Assembly (NCBI RefSeq): GCF_018343795.1
Contig: NZ_CP074346.1
Span: 1,984,001-2,048,000, forward strand
Source: Phocoenobacter atlanticus subsp. cyclopteri
GTDB lineage: Bacteria > Pseudomonadota > Gammaproteobacteria > Enterobacterales > Pasteurellaceae
Length of the DNA stretch: 64,000 nt
Reading direction: 5' to 3'
Part shown: one piece after another, positions 30,175 to 38,408 of the stretch
How the letters are laid out: every line of letters begins with the position of its first letter
Numbering within the stretch: position 1 is the stretch's first letter
Notes under the pieces: model-generated
The model's input: only the letters and a program-made list of their open reading frames with translations
What the model was told of the DNA's origin: nothing
Database searches by the model: none
Program-made: the position numbers and the translations under genes

Positions 30175-30892
30175 GTGAAAGAGCAAGATAATTTTATTAT
30201 TTATAATACCGAAGATGGTAAAGTTAATGTGGCTTTATATGCAAAAGATGGAGATATTTGGTTAAGCCAAAATCAGCTTGCAGAACTTTTTTCCACCTCT
30301 AAACAAAATATTGGGCAACATATAAATAATATATTATTAGACAATGAGTTAGATAAAAAATCAGTAGTAAAGAATTACTTTACTACTGTTTGATAAAACA
30401 GATAAAGCGACACAAATGTTTTTTGCAGACACACAAAATAAGCTATTGTTTGCTGTAACGAAAAAAACAGCAGCTGAGCTTATTGTTGAACGAGCTGATG
30501 CAACTAAACCTAATATGGCACTCACAACTTGGAAAGGCAGTATTGTACGTAAACAAGATATTTTTATTGCTAAAAACTATTTAACTGAGGATGAAATAGA
30601 TTCACTTAATCGTTTAGTTGTTATCTTTTTAGAAATGGCAGAATTAAGAGTTAAAAGTCATAAAGATATTACAATACAATTTTGGCAAGATAATGTTGAT
30701 AAAATTTTGTTGTTCAATGATCGTCCATTATTATCAGGAAAAGGTTCTATATCCCATAAAAATATGGAAATTCGTATTCGACAAGTTTATGCAGATTTTG
30801 ATAATCGTCGTAAACAATATGAAGCACAACTAGCCGATCAAGATGATTTAAAAATCATTGAAAATGCTATTAAAAAAGTGAAAAATCGTTAA
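30175..30892 (+). pseudogene. Degraded RhuM-family gene
   Basis: The first frame (GTG start, 72 aa) matches the N-terminus of RhuM-family proteins (NVALYAKDGDIWLSQNQLAELF, then SKQNIGQHI). It stops after VVKNYFTTV. The next frame (30416-30892) contains the C-terminal part (MFFADTQNKLLFAVTKKTAAELI). The middle region present in the intact neighbour (RDIAHYNLDAIISVGYRVN..FRIWATKTLKEYL) is missing, so the gene has both a deletion of roughly 100 codons and a frame change. It is a paralogue of the following gene. RhuM proteins have been linked to virulence in Salmonella, but their biochemical role is unclear. Confidence 0.8.
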
Positions 30893-30919
30893 TTAAGGGC
30901 TAAAAAATTAGGAATAAAA

Positions 30920-31936
30920 ATGACAACAACAGTAGCAAATAATTTCAATAACTTTCTACTTTACACGGCACCAAATGGTACAGTAAAAGTAGATGTTATT
31001 TTACAAGATGAAACCGTATGGCTAACACAAAAAGCAATGGCAAATTTATTTAACGTTGATGTTCGTACTATCAATCATCACTTAAATAATATTTATAAAT
31101 CCAGTGAGTTAGATGAAAAAGCAACTATCCAATATTTTCGGATAGTTCAAAAAGAGGGTAATCGCCAAGTAACCAGAGATATTGCTCATTATAACCTAGA
31201 CGCCATTATCTCAGTTGGTTATCGTGTAAATAGTGTGGAAGCAACTCAATTTCGTATTTGGGCAACAAAAACCCTTAAAGAATACTTACTTAAAGGTTTT
31301 GTAATCGATGATGCTCGCCTAAAACAAGGCGAGCAATTTGGTAAAGATTATTTTCGTGAATTATTGGAACGAGTACGTTCAATTCGAGCCAGTGAACGCC
31401 GTATTTATCAACAAATTACCGATATTTTTGCGGAATGTTGTATTGATTATAATCCTAAATCGACCACAACAAGACATTTTTATGCCACTGTACAAAATAA
31501 ATTCCACTATGCGATTCACGGACAAACCGCCGCTGAATTGATTTATAAGAAAGCAGATGCCAATAAAGAGTTTATGGGCTTACAAACGTGGAAAAATGCC
31601 CCAACAGGACGAATTTTAAAATCAGACAGCGTGATTGCTAAAAACTATTTATCCCCTAATGAAATCAAACGTTTAGAACGTACCATTTCTGCATTTTTTG
31701 ATTATATAGAACGCATTATTGAAACTCGTAATACCTTTACAATGAAAGCTTTTGCAGAAAGTGTAAATAAATTTCTAGATTTTAATGAATATAAAATTCT
31801 AGCTGATAATGGTAAGGTATCAACGGAACAGGCAAGGGAGAAAGCCTTTACTGAGTACGATAAATTTAATAAAATGCAACGCATAGTTTCTGATTTTGAT
31901 CGATTGTTAGAAAGCGTACAAAAAAAGAAAAAATAA
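30920..31936 (+). CDS. RhuM-family virulence-associated protein, intact
   Basis: This 338-aa protein has the full RhuM family layout. The N-terminal helix-turn-helix-like part (VWLTQKAMANLFNVDVRTINHH) precedes the central YNLDAIISVGYRVNS and FRIWATKTLKEYLLKGFVIDD, and then the C-terminal helical domain (FYATVQNKFHYAIHGQTAAELI, LERTISAFFDYIERI). A positively charged tail (SVQKKKK) ends it. RhuM genes are often found in genomic islands beside restriction or toxin-antitoxin genes; the function is not established. An uptake signal follows at about 31940. Confidence 0.85.
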   Translation: MTTTVANNFNNFLLYTAPNGTVKVDVILQDETVWLTQKAMANLFNVDVRTINHHLNNIYKSSELDEKATIQYFRIVQKEGNRQVTRDIAHYNLDAIISVGYRVNSVEATQFRIWATKTLKEYLLKGFVIDDARLKQGEQFGKDYFRELLERVRSIRASERRIYQQITDIFAECCIDYNPKSTTTRHFYATVQNKFHYAIHGQTAAELIYKKADANKEFMGLQTWKNAPTGRILKSDSVIAKNYLSPNEIKRLERTISAFFDYIERIIETRNTFTMKAFAESVNKFLDFNEYKILADNGKVSTEQAREKAFTEYDKFNKMQRIVSDFDRLLESVQKKKK

Positions 31937-32077
31937 ACCAAGCGGTCACATTTTTATAAAAATTTACAAAAAATTAAATTTGAAAATAAAAGCCTATCAA
32001 TTAAACAAATATTTGTCCTTGAAGTTTAAATTTTGATACACTTAGCATTATAAAAAATGATGAATTAAGGGGCTTTT

Positions 32078-33829
32078 ATGAATAAATATGCGTTTCCTTG
32101 GGGAATTTATATCGGTGAACTAACACCAAAAGAAAATGTGGCTGAAACAGAGGATATTCCTGTTTTACTTCCGTCTGAAAAAGGAGGGTTTTGTGTTGAT
32201 TATGATGAGAAGAGTGAAACAATCAGTAATCAATTTATAGAAAATATCGCTTTGTTATTAATGCAAGCCTTACCCCCTAAATCTCTACATATCTATACCT
32301 TTGATTTTGATACTGCCCCACGCTTTCGTTATTTATCGCAATTAAAAACTCAGAAGCTATATCATTTATATGCAAATACTGAGCAGGCAAAAAAAGGCTT
32401 TGATGAGTTAGAAGAAATTGCTCGTCACCGTTTACACGATTTATTGCCCCCTGAAATAGCTAACCTGTCTGAATATAATCAAACCGCACAATACCCTGAA
32501 AATTATCACTTATTATTAATTAATCTTGATTATTACCCTGATGATTTTATCGGTGTAAAACGTATTAAATCTTTTTTTGAAAGTGCGAGTAAAGCAGGGT
32601 TTTATACCATTTTCTATAATGGTGTAGAAGATGATGAAGAGCTAAAAGGCAATCGTGAAAAAAGTCTTAGCTATATCAAACAAAAATTTGCTACATTAAG
32701 CATTGAAGATAAAACAGCTAGCTTAAATACAGATTTATTTGAATTTAGTCAGCTATGTGAATTTTATGATTATCAATTAGCCGATACCAACCAAACCCAA
32801 ATAATTGCAAATATTATTGAAAATCTTACCGCTTGTGAAAAAGAAAATACCGAGAGCGATTTCTTACAGATACCGATAGCCAAAACTCAAGATGGAAGAA
32901 GTGATATTTATTTCAGTTTAGGGGCAAATTCACAAAACTATCACGCTATTTTGACAGGTGGCACAGGTTCAGGAAAATCAGTATTATTAAATAATCTGAT
33001 TATCGGTATTGCCGAACGTTACACTGCCCAACAAGTACAACTCTATTTAATGGATTATAAAAATGGGGTGGAATTTGATGTGTTTAGAAACCATCCTAAC
33101 TGTGTCAAACTGTTTTTAGATGAAACTGATTTTACGCTTGCTATCGGTATGATTGAAGAATTTACACAAGAATTACAATTGCGAGCAGAGTTAATGAACC
33201 AAGCAAAAGTCAAAGATATTGCAAGTTACAATCAACTCAATCTAAATACACCATTACCTTATAAACTGTTAATTATTGATGAAGCCCAACGCTTATTTGA
33301 AAGTAATTTTAAACAAAAGCAACATTTTGTTAAATGCTTAGATCATCTATTGCGACAAGGACGAAGTTATGGCTTACATCTTTTATTAGTAACCCAAACA
33401 CTAAAAGGGTCAGATATACCAAAAGATATTTTAAGTCATATTGCTTTGCGTTTGTCGTTTAAAGTCAATGATATTAGCGATACTTACGCACTGTTTGAAA
33501 GTGGAAATACCATTGCAACAACATTAGATAGACATAAATTTGAAGTATTAATCAATACCGATAGCGGTATAAAAATAGCGAACCAAATCGGTCGAGCAAA
33601 CCCACCCCTTGCTGAAAAAGAGCAAGAACGCATAGCAATAGAAGCTAAACTACAACAAATCAAAGCAAGCCGATTACCACATTTAATTGTAACACCACAA
33701 ATCTTAAAAGGAACGGTGGTAGAAAATAAAGAAACAGAAAAACAAGCACAGCCAAAAAGTGGTAACAATATATTTATTCAGGATAATAATAAAACAATGC
33801 CTGATTGGTTAAATGGGGAGGTGGAATAA
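32078..33829 (+). CDS. FtsK/SpoIIIE-type (EssC/EccC-like) ATPase of an accessory cluster
   Basis: This 583-aa soluble ATPase has no transmembrane segment. Residues 1-270 resemble the region before the motor in EssC/EccC-like ATPases (ENIALLLMQALPPKSLHIYTFD, YHLLLINLDYYPDDF). One FtsK/SpoIIIE motor domain follows: Walker A GGTGSGKS at 294-301, LMDYKNGVEFDVF, Walker B LLIIDEAQR with Asp401/Glu402, and DHLLRQGRSYGLHLLLVTQTL. The C-terminus ends with a polar tail. It overlaps the next gene by one base (taATG), so translation is coupled. FtsK itself is excluded, since there are no membrane helices and no gamma domain. It probably drives transport or remodelling for the proteins encoded downstream; substrate unknown. 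Confidence 0.8.
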   Translation: MNKYAFPWGIYIGELTPKENVAETEDIPVLLPSEKGGFCVDYDEKSETISNQFIENIALLLMQALPPKSLHIYTFDFDTAPRFRYLSQLKTQKLYHLYANTEQAKKGFDELEEIARHRLHDLLPPEIANLSEYNQTAQYPENYHLLLINLDYYPDDFIGVKRIKSFFESASKAGFYTIFYNGVEDDEELKGNREKSLSYIKQKFATLSIEDKTASLNTDLFEFSQLCEFYDYQLADTNQTQIIANIIENLTACEKENTESDFLQIPIAKTQDGRSDIYFSLGANSQNYHAILTGGTGSGKSVLLNNLIIGIAERYTAQQVQLYLMDYKNGVEFDVFRNHPNCVKLFLDETDFTLAIGMIEEFTQELQLRAELMNQAKVKDIASYNQLNLNTPLPYKLLIIDEAQRLFESNFKQKQHFVKCLDHLLRQGRSYGLHLLLVTQTLKGSDIPKDILSHIALRLSFKVNDISDTYALFESGNTIATTLDRHKFEVLINTDSGIKIANQIGRANPPLAEKEQERIAIEAKLQQIKASRLPHLIVTPQILKGTVVENKETEKQAQPKSGNNIFIQDNNKTMPDWLNGEVE

Positions 33830-35364
33830 TGAGTGTTTATCAAGAAATAACTAATCAATATTCAGGTTATCGTGATTACCAACAAGAAGTATCAACGATA
33901 AACGATAAATACTGTCAAATTAAAAAAGAACTGCAACCTATTATTGATTGGGCGATTGAAAATGATATTTCAGAAGAACAGTTACCAAGAGAGATTGTAA
34001 AACTATCTAAATTAACAGTACTTGATCTTAGTAATAGTCAAATAACAGTCTTGCCAGAGAGTATAGGTAACTTAACACAATTAACTAAGCTTTACCTTTG
34101 CAATAATAAACTAACAATTTTACCAGAGAGTTTGGGCAAATTAACACAATTAATAGAGCTTATTGTTCAGTTTAATGAACTTACAGAGTTGCCAGAAAAT
34201 ATTGGTAATTTAACACAGTTAACTAGGTTATGTGTTGGATGGAATGAACTTACAGAGTTGCCAGAAAGTATAAAAAAATTAATTAAGATTAATGAACTTA
34301 GGATTGAAGAGAATCAACTTACTGAGTTACCAGAGTGGATTGGAAATTTAACCAATTTAACAAAACTTTTTATTTGTAATAATGAAATTAAAGAATTACC
34401 AGAAAGTATTGGAGGTTTAATAAGACTAAATGTACTTTGTCTTAATAATAATAAAGTTACAGAATTGCCAGAAAATATTAGCAATTTAAAACAGTTAACT
34501 GACTTATCTATTGCGGGTAATAAACTTACCGAGTTACCAGAGTGGATTGGAAACTTAACTAAATTAACTTATCTTAGTCTTGGACATAGTGAACTTACAG
34601 AACTACCAGAGTGGATTGGAAACTTAACTAAATTAACTCATCTTTATCTTTATAGTGAACTTACAGAACTACCAGAGTGGATTGGAAACTTAACTAAATT
34701 AGCTCATCTTTATCTTGAACATAGTGAACTTACAGAACTACCAGAGTGGATTGGAAACTTAACTAAATTAACTCATCTTGGTCTTGGAGATAATGAACTT
34801 ACAGAACTACCAGAGGGGGTTGGAAACTTAACTAAATTAACTTATCTTTATCTTAGAAATAATAAACTTACAGAATTACCAGAAGGGATTGGCAATCTTA
34901 CTAATCTAGCTTGGCTTAATCTTAGCGGAAATAAACTTAAAACATTGCCCCAAAATATTGGAAATTTAACTAAGTTAACTTGGTTTAAACTTGAAGGTAA
35001 TGAAATTATAGCCTTACCAGAAAGTTTTTATAATTTACCTAGTAAGATTGTTGAACCAGTGGTTAAACAGGTTAAAGAAAATATTGAAGCTAAAAGAAAA
35101 GAACAGGAAAGACTAGAAAAGGAAAGACTAGAAGCTGAACGCAAAGAGCAGGAAATACGAGAAAAGGAAAGACTAGAAGCTGAACGCAAAGAACAGGAAA
35201 GGTTAGAAAAAGAAAGGCTAGAAGCTGAACGCAAAGAGCGAGAAAGATTAGAAAAAGAGCGTCAGGAGCAAGAGCGTTTAACAAGGGAAGCGGAGTATAA
35301 GCGTAGAGAAGAGGCTAAATTAGTCAATAAAGCGAAAAGATTTGTTAAAGGCTTATTTGGTTAA
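33829..35364 (+). CDS. Leucine-rich-repeat protein with C-terminal coiled coil
   Basis: I start at ATG 33829, preceded by GGGGAGGTGG and overlapping the ATPase stop (taATG), giving 511 aa. Residues 1-55 are a helical head (YQEITNQYSGYRDYQQEV). About fifteen LRRs of 23 residues follow, with consensus LTELPEWIGNLTKLTxLxL; one repeat is 22 residues. Residues about 415-495 are a highly charged Glu/Arg/Lys coiled coil (EQERLEKERLEAERK repeated). The protein ends in a short basic-amphipathic helix, AKRFVKGLFG. There is no signal peptide. LRR proteins of this plant-like type bind protein partners; a role as sensor, scaffold or exported effector of the ATPase cluster is inference. Confidence 0.8.
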   Translation: MSVYQEITNQYSGYRDYQQEVSTINDKYCQIKKELQPIIDWAIENDISEEQLPREIVKLSKLTVLDLSNSQITVLPESIGNLTQLTKLYLCNNKLTILPESLGKLTQLIELIVQFNELTELPENIGNLTQLTRLCVGWNELTELPESIKKLIKINELRIEENQLTELPEWIGNLTNLTKLFICNNEIKELPESIGGLIRLNVLCLNNNKVTELPENISNLKQLTDLSIAGNKLTELPEWIGNLTKLTYLSLGHSELTELPEWIGNLTKLTHLYLYSELTELPEWIGNLTKLAHLYLEHSELTELPEWIGNLTKLTHLGLGDNELTELPEGVGNLTKLTYLYLRNNKLTELPEGIGNLTNLAWLNLSGNKLKTLPQNIGNLTKLTWFKLEGNEIIALPESFYNLPSKIVEPVVKQVKENIEAKRKEQERLEKERLEAERKEQEIREKERLEAERKEQERLEKERLEAERKERERLEKERQEQERLTREAEYKRREEAKLVNKAKRFVKGLFG

Positions 35365-35390
35365 GATTTTTATCGTTTAAAGAGAAAATT

Positions 35391-35912
35391 ATGAACATCA
35401 AAAAAATCTACACAGGTGACTATTCCAAAGAGGGCTATGATAATGGGATTTCTGATAGTAAACAAGGGAAACCTAAATCTCACTTTGGCACATTAAAAAG
35501 AAATCCTATTAACTATCTTTGGCAATCGGATAATGCAATTGATAGTTATAGTAAAAGTTATGATATTGGCTATACGGACGGACAGCGTGTTAGCCATAAT
35601 ATCTATTCATCACACAGAGGAGGCAATATGACAGATTTAGAACAACAGGTACATATTTTAGAGCAGGCAAAATCAGCGATTAAACATCACCAAAGTTTAT
35701 TAGAACAAGCGAATGGTTTATATGGTAAGCAAGTTCAAGCTATGCAAGGGGTGGGTTTTGCAAATGACTATACAAATGAATTATCCAGCCGTTATGAAAG
35801 ATTAGATTCAACCGTTGAAAATGTGTTAGACGAACTGCGTCAGCAATTAGCAATGATTGACAGTTTTCAAGAGTCTTTACAGCGTATGATTATTGATGCA
35901 AAAGATGCGTAA
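35391..35912 (+). CDS. Small helical protein of the ATPase cluster, with a second strong internal start
   Basis: The 173-aa frame has two parts. Residues 1-79 contain two copies of a Y-D/K-x-G-x-x-D-x-x-x-G motif (GYDNGISDSKQG, SYDIGYTDGQRV). Residues 80-173 are a helical, coiled-coil-like protein of 94 aa (LEQQVHILEQAKSAIKHHQ, ERLDSTVENVLDELRQQLAM). The Met at residue 80 (ATG 35628) is preceded by the near-perfect ribosome site AGAGGAGG, so a separate 94-aa product is likely in addition to, or instead of, the long form. Its size matches the next gene and recalls ESX/WXG100-type proteins, but no WxG motif is present. No homologue is recognised. Confidence 0.65.
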   Translation: MNIKKIYTGDYSKEGYDNGISDSKQGKPKSHFGTLKRNPINYLWQSDNAIDSYSKSYDIGYTDGQRVSHNIYSSHRGGNMTDLEQQVHILEQAKSAIKHHQSLLEQANGLYGKQVQAMQGVGFANDYTNELSSRYERLDSTVENVLDELRQQLAMIDSFQESLQRMIIDAKDA

Positions 35913-35952
35913 CCCTAATAATTTAGTAAAATAATATAAAAAGGATAACAAG

Positions 35953-36243
35953 ATGAGTTATAAACAAACAATTGAAGATCAACTAGCGTGGTGTAATACA
36001 ACCAGAGATCGATTAGATGAATTTGAATATGCCATTATCAGCGTTGCAAATGGTTATGATAGCATTACGGATGAGCTTAAAAATACTACCGTTTTTGGTG
36101 AATTTATAAAACAAGTGGAGTATCGCCAAGAAATGTTTCGTGGTGAAATGAAAACATTGTTACAACAAGTACATACTGAAAATAAAGCCTATGTAGATAA
36201 ACAGAGTAAGCGTTTATCTCAAGAGTTGTCTAATGTTGGTTAA
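35953..36243 (+). CDS. Small (96-aa) helical protein of the ATPase cluster
   Basis: This 96-aa protein is predicted to be two long helices (QLAWCNTTRDRLDEFEYAI and FIKQVEYRQEMFRGEMKTLLQQV) joined by a turn rich in Gly/Asn/Thr (NGYDSITDELKNTTVFG). It has a single Cys and no signal peptide or membrane segment. AAAAGGATAACAAG precedes the ATG. Size and hairpin-like layout resemble the 94-aa product of the gene before it, so the two may form a heterodimer. The function is unknown. Confidence 0.65.
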   Translation: MSYKQTIEDQLAWCNTTRDRLDEFEYAIISVANGYDSITDELKNTTVFGEFIKQVEYRQEMFRGEMKTLLQQVHTENKAYVDKQSKRLSQELSNVG

Positions 36244-36335
36244 TTGTATAAATACAGGGCTTTAAATCAGTATGATACAAAGTTGATACTTTAAATTTAG
36301 ACAACAATTAACAATAAATTATATAAAGAGATCAA

Positions 36336-36391
36336 CAAGCGGTCGGATCTTTTTCAAAGTTTGCAAATTCTGATAAGAATCTACCCGCTTG
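36336..36391. repeat. Inverted uptake-signal pair closing the ATPase cluster
   Basis: CAAGCGG (36336-36342) and CCGCTTG (36385-36391) are in inverted orientation, with GGATCTT/AAGAATCT inner complementarity and a TTTGCAAA segment between. It likely terminates the upstream operon and argues that the following gene is transcribed separately. Confidence 0.65.
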
Positions 36392-36438
36392 AATTTATTA
36401 AAACTAAAAGATTATTTCAATCAATAACTGTCACATTA

Positions 36439-37575
36439 ATGATGAGAAACCCAATAAAAAATATATTAATTCTTTTGTTTATTTTTCTTTTTTATAAAAA
36501 TATTTCTTATTGTAAAGATTTGGGAAATAGCCAGAGTGACTGGGAAAAATATGGTGTAAAAGACAAAGTAAAATCTTATACAACGACCAAATATACAGTA
36601 AAAGAAGTAAATGGAAAAATTATCAAAGATAAGAAATTATGCTCACTATATGACTGTGAGTACTTTCTATTTGATAATAAGGGAAATCTTCTTGAAAAAA
36701 CGGTTTATGATGAATTAAATCAACCAATATTCGAAGAATATTATCAGTATGATAATAATGGAAATAAAATAGCAGAGCATCGTTATATTAATGGGAATAT
36801 TAATAATGGTGTAAGCTATAAATATAATACTAATAGAGATAATATTGAAGAGATTCAATATCTTAATAGCCATATATTGACTAAAATAACACGTAAGTAT
36901 GATATAAATCATAATAAGATTGAAGAAAATACATACAATGTTAAAGGTGGTTTAGATTACAAGTATGGTTATGTCTATGATATCAATAATAATTTGATCC
37001 AAAAAAATATATATAGAAATAATGGAAGTTTAGAATATAAAGAAATTTATCAATATGACAAGAATGGAAATCAGATAAACAAGAAAGTAGTTTATACAGA
37101 AGGTGAAAGTAAGAATTATAGAATAGAGTATGTTTATAATTCTTACGGAAAGCAGATCAAACAAGTAAAGTATGATGCTAATGGTAGTATTAATTATACG
37201 TTTATTTATAAATATGATGATAAGAACAATATGATTCAAAGATCTCACTATATTAAAAATAATTTAAATGAAAGTAAGCAGGATATATTGGTCTATCAAG
37301 AAACATCTCAATATGATGTTAATAGAAATATAATTAAGCGGACATATTATGATACTCGTTATAGTGTTGGTTCTATTGATGGAAATTTAATTTCTTATTT
37401 TTATAAATATGATGCGAAAGGAAATAATATTGAGCGATATAATCAGAATACAACAAATGACAATACTCAAAAATTAATTTATCAATATGATCAAAAAGGA
37501 AATAAAGTCTCTGTAGTTGAATATAAAAATGGTATTGCAACATATCTGACTGAAATAACTTATTATTATTTTTAG
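36439..37575 (+). CDS. Secreted YD/RHS-like repeat protein
   Basis: I start at ATG 36439 (a second ATG follows at once), because upstream codons read through an uptake-signal hairpin and this start gives a signal peptide: MMRNPIKN, a hydrophobic core ILILLFIFLFY and a cleavage region near NISYC. The 378-aa protein is made of degenerate repeats of about 30-35 residues with core Y-x-Y-D-x-x-G/N-N-x-I (YQYDNNGNKI, YVYDINNNLI, YQYDKNGNQI, YKYDDKNNMI, YQYDQKGNKV). These look like YD/RHS-type beta repeats without an RHS core or toxin tip. It is tyrosine and asparagine rich. Function unknown; it may be a surface or periplasmic binding protein. Confidence 0.7.
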   Translation: MMRNPIKNILILLFIFLFYKNISYCKDLGNSQSDWEKYGVKDKVKSYTTTKYTVKEVNGKIIKDKKLCSLYDCEYFLFDNKGNLLEKTVYDELNQPIFEEYYQYDNNGNKIAEHRYINGNINNGVSYKYNTNRDNIEEIQYLNSHILTKITRKYDINHNKIEENTYNVKGGLDYKYGYVYDINNNLIQKNIYRNNGSLEYKEIYQYDKNGNQINKKVVYTEGESKNYRIEYVYNSYGKQIKQVKYDANGSINYTFIYKYDDKNNMIQRSHYIKNNLNESKQDILVYQETSQYDVNRNIIKRTYYDTRYSVGSIDGNLISYFYKYDAKGNNIERYNQNTTNDNTQKLIYQYDQKGNKVSVVEYKNGIATYLTEITYYYF

Positions 37576-37587
37576 GGAGATTGTTTT

Positions 37588-38301
37588 ATGAAAAATAATG
37601 AAATAAATATCAGAATAGAAGATTTGCATCACATAAATAGGGAATTGAGCCATTGGAACTTATTTATGCGATATTGGGAATGGCAAGATTATGTTATTGT
37701 GAGTTCAATTTTAATCATTTCTTTGATATTGATTGCATATGGAGTATCGCCAGATGGAAAACTTTGTGTCGCCCTTCTTGGTGCTGGGTTAATAATCGGG
37801 GCTTTTTTTTATGCAAATGAAAAAGATAATAAAATCATAAGTAAACAATATTCTTATGTATCAGCTAAAAAAAGTAAGCCCCAGAAAATACAAGAGATTT
37901 ATATTAAGATATTTAAGGAACATATTAACAACCCTCATTTTTTTAAACCTAAAAATCTTGAGTTTGTCATCAATGCAATACAGAGAGAGCAAGAAATGCA
38001 AAGTTATCAATCAGTTGGATTGTTTTAAACTTTTTTGGTATCTAGTATTACGGTGTTAGCAACACTTTTCTTTACAGGATCAATGGAGTATGCTTTAAGT
38101 GGCTTTGATGATTTTATGAAACTATTTAAAATGATGGGTGGCATTTTTATACTTGCGCTCGGACAGTTTTATTTTATTGAATTTGTGATTTTTAGAGAAT
38201 TTATTTTATGGCGTCGTCAAAAAAAATTAAGGTTGATTAAAGTGTTAGAAAATATTTATTTAGAACAAGTTATGATAAGTAAGCGGTCACATTTCAATTA
38301 A
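37588..38301 (+). pseudogene. Membrane protein split by an in-frame TAA stop
   Basis: The first part (37588-38028, 146 aa) has two transmembrane helices (YVIVSSILIISLILIAYGV and LCVALLGAGLIIGAFFYA) and ends at a TAA after QSVGLF. The same frame continues at once (TFLVSSITVLATLFFTGSM, then GGIFILALGQFYFIEFVIF) to 38301, giving two more hydrophobic segments. Without the stop this would be one four-helix protein of about 237 aa. The last codons (KRSHFN) are an uptake signal (AAGCGGTCACATTT) being translated. It could instead be two separate genes, but no start with a ribosome site precedes the second part. Function unknown. Confidence 0.55.
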
Positions 38302-38326
38302 AATTCACAAAAAGTGATAAAAGATC

Positions 38327-38355
38327 GTGGCAACCGCTGTAGAAAATGGTAGAAT
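38327..38355 (+). promoter_or_regulatory. Predicted promoter of secE-nusG
   Basis: GTGGCA (38327-38332) and TAGAAT (38350-38355) are 17 bp apart, just upstream of secE. The -35 box matches four of six consensus bases. Confidence 0.5.
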
Positions 38356-38408
38356 TACACGCTTTCAAAATTGAACAATCTTTTCTTTTACACAAATTTA
38401 GGTTTTAT

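Noticed and set aside
32078-33829. ATPase considered as chromosomal FtsK or a conjugation coupling protein
   Set aside because: No membrane helices, no gamma domain and no relaxase or mating genes nearby; the N-terminal region is closer to EssC/EccC-type proteins.
33901-35100. Regular 66-69-bp repeats considered as a CRISPR array
   Set aside because: The repeats are in frame, have no unique spacers, and encode LRR units.
35028-35284. Minus-strand frames rich in Ser/Leu opposite the coiled coil
   Set aside because: They are the complement of the repetitive Glu/Arg/Lys codons of the LRR protein; low complexity and no start signals.
38035-38301. Second half of the membrane protein as an independent gene
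   Set aside because: Its only in-frame start is a TTG with no ribosome site and it continues the same frame as the preceding gene after a single stop codon.
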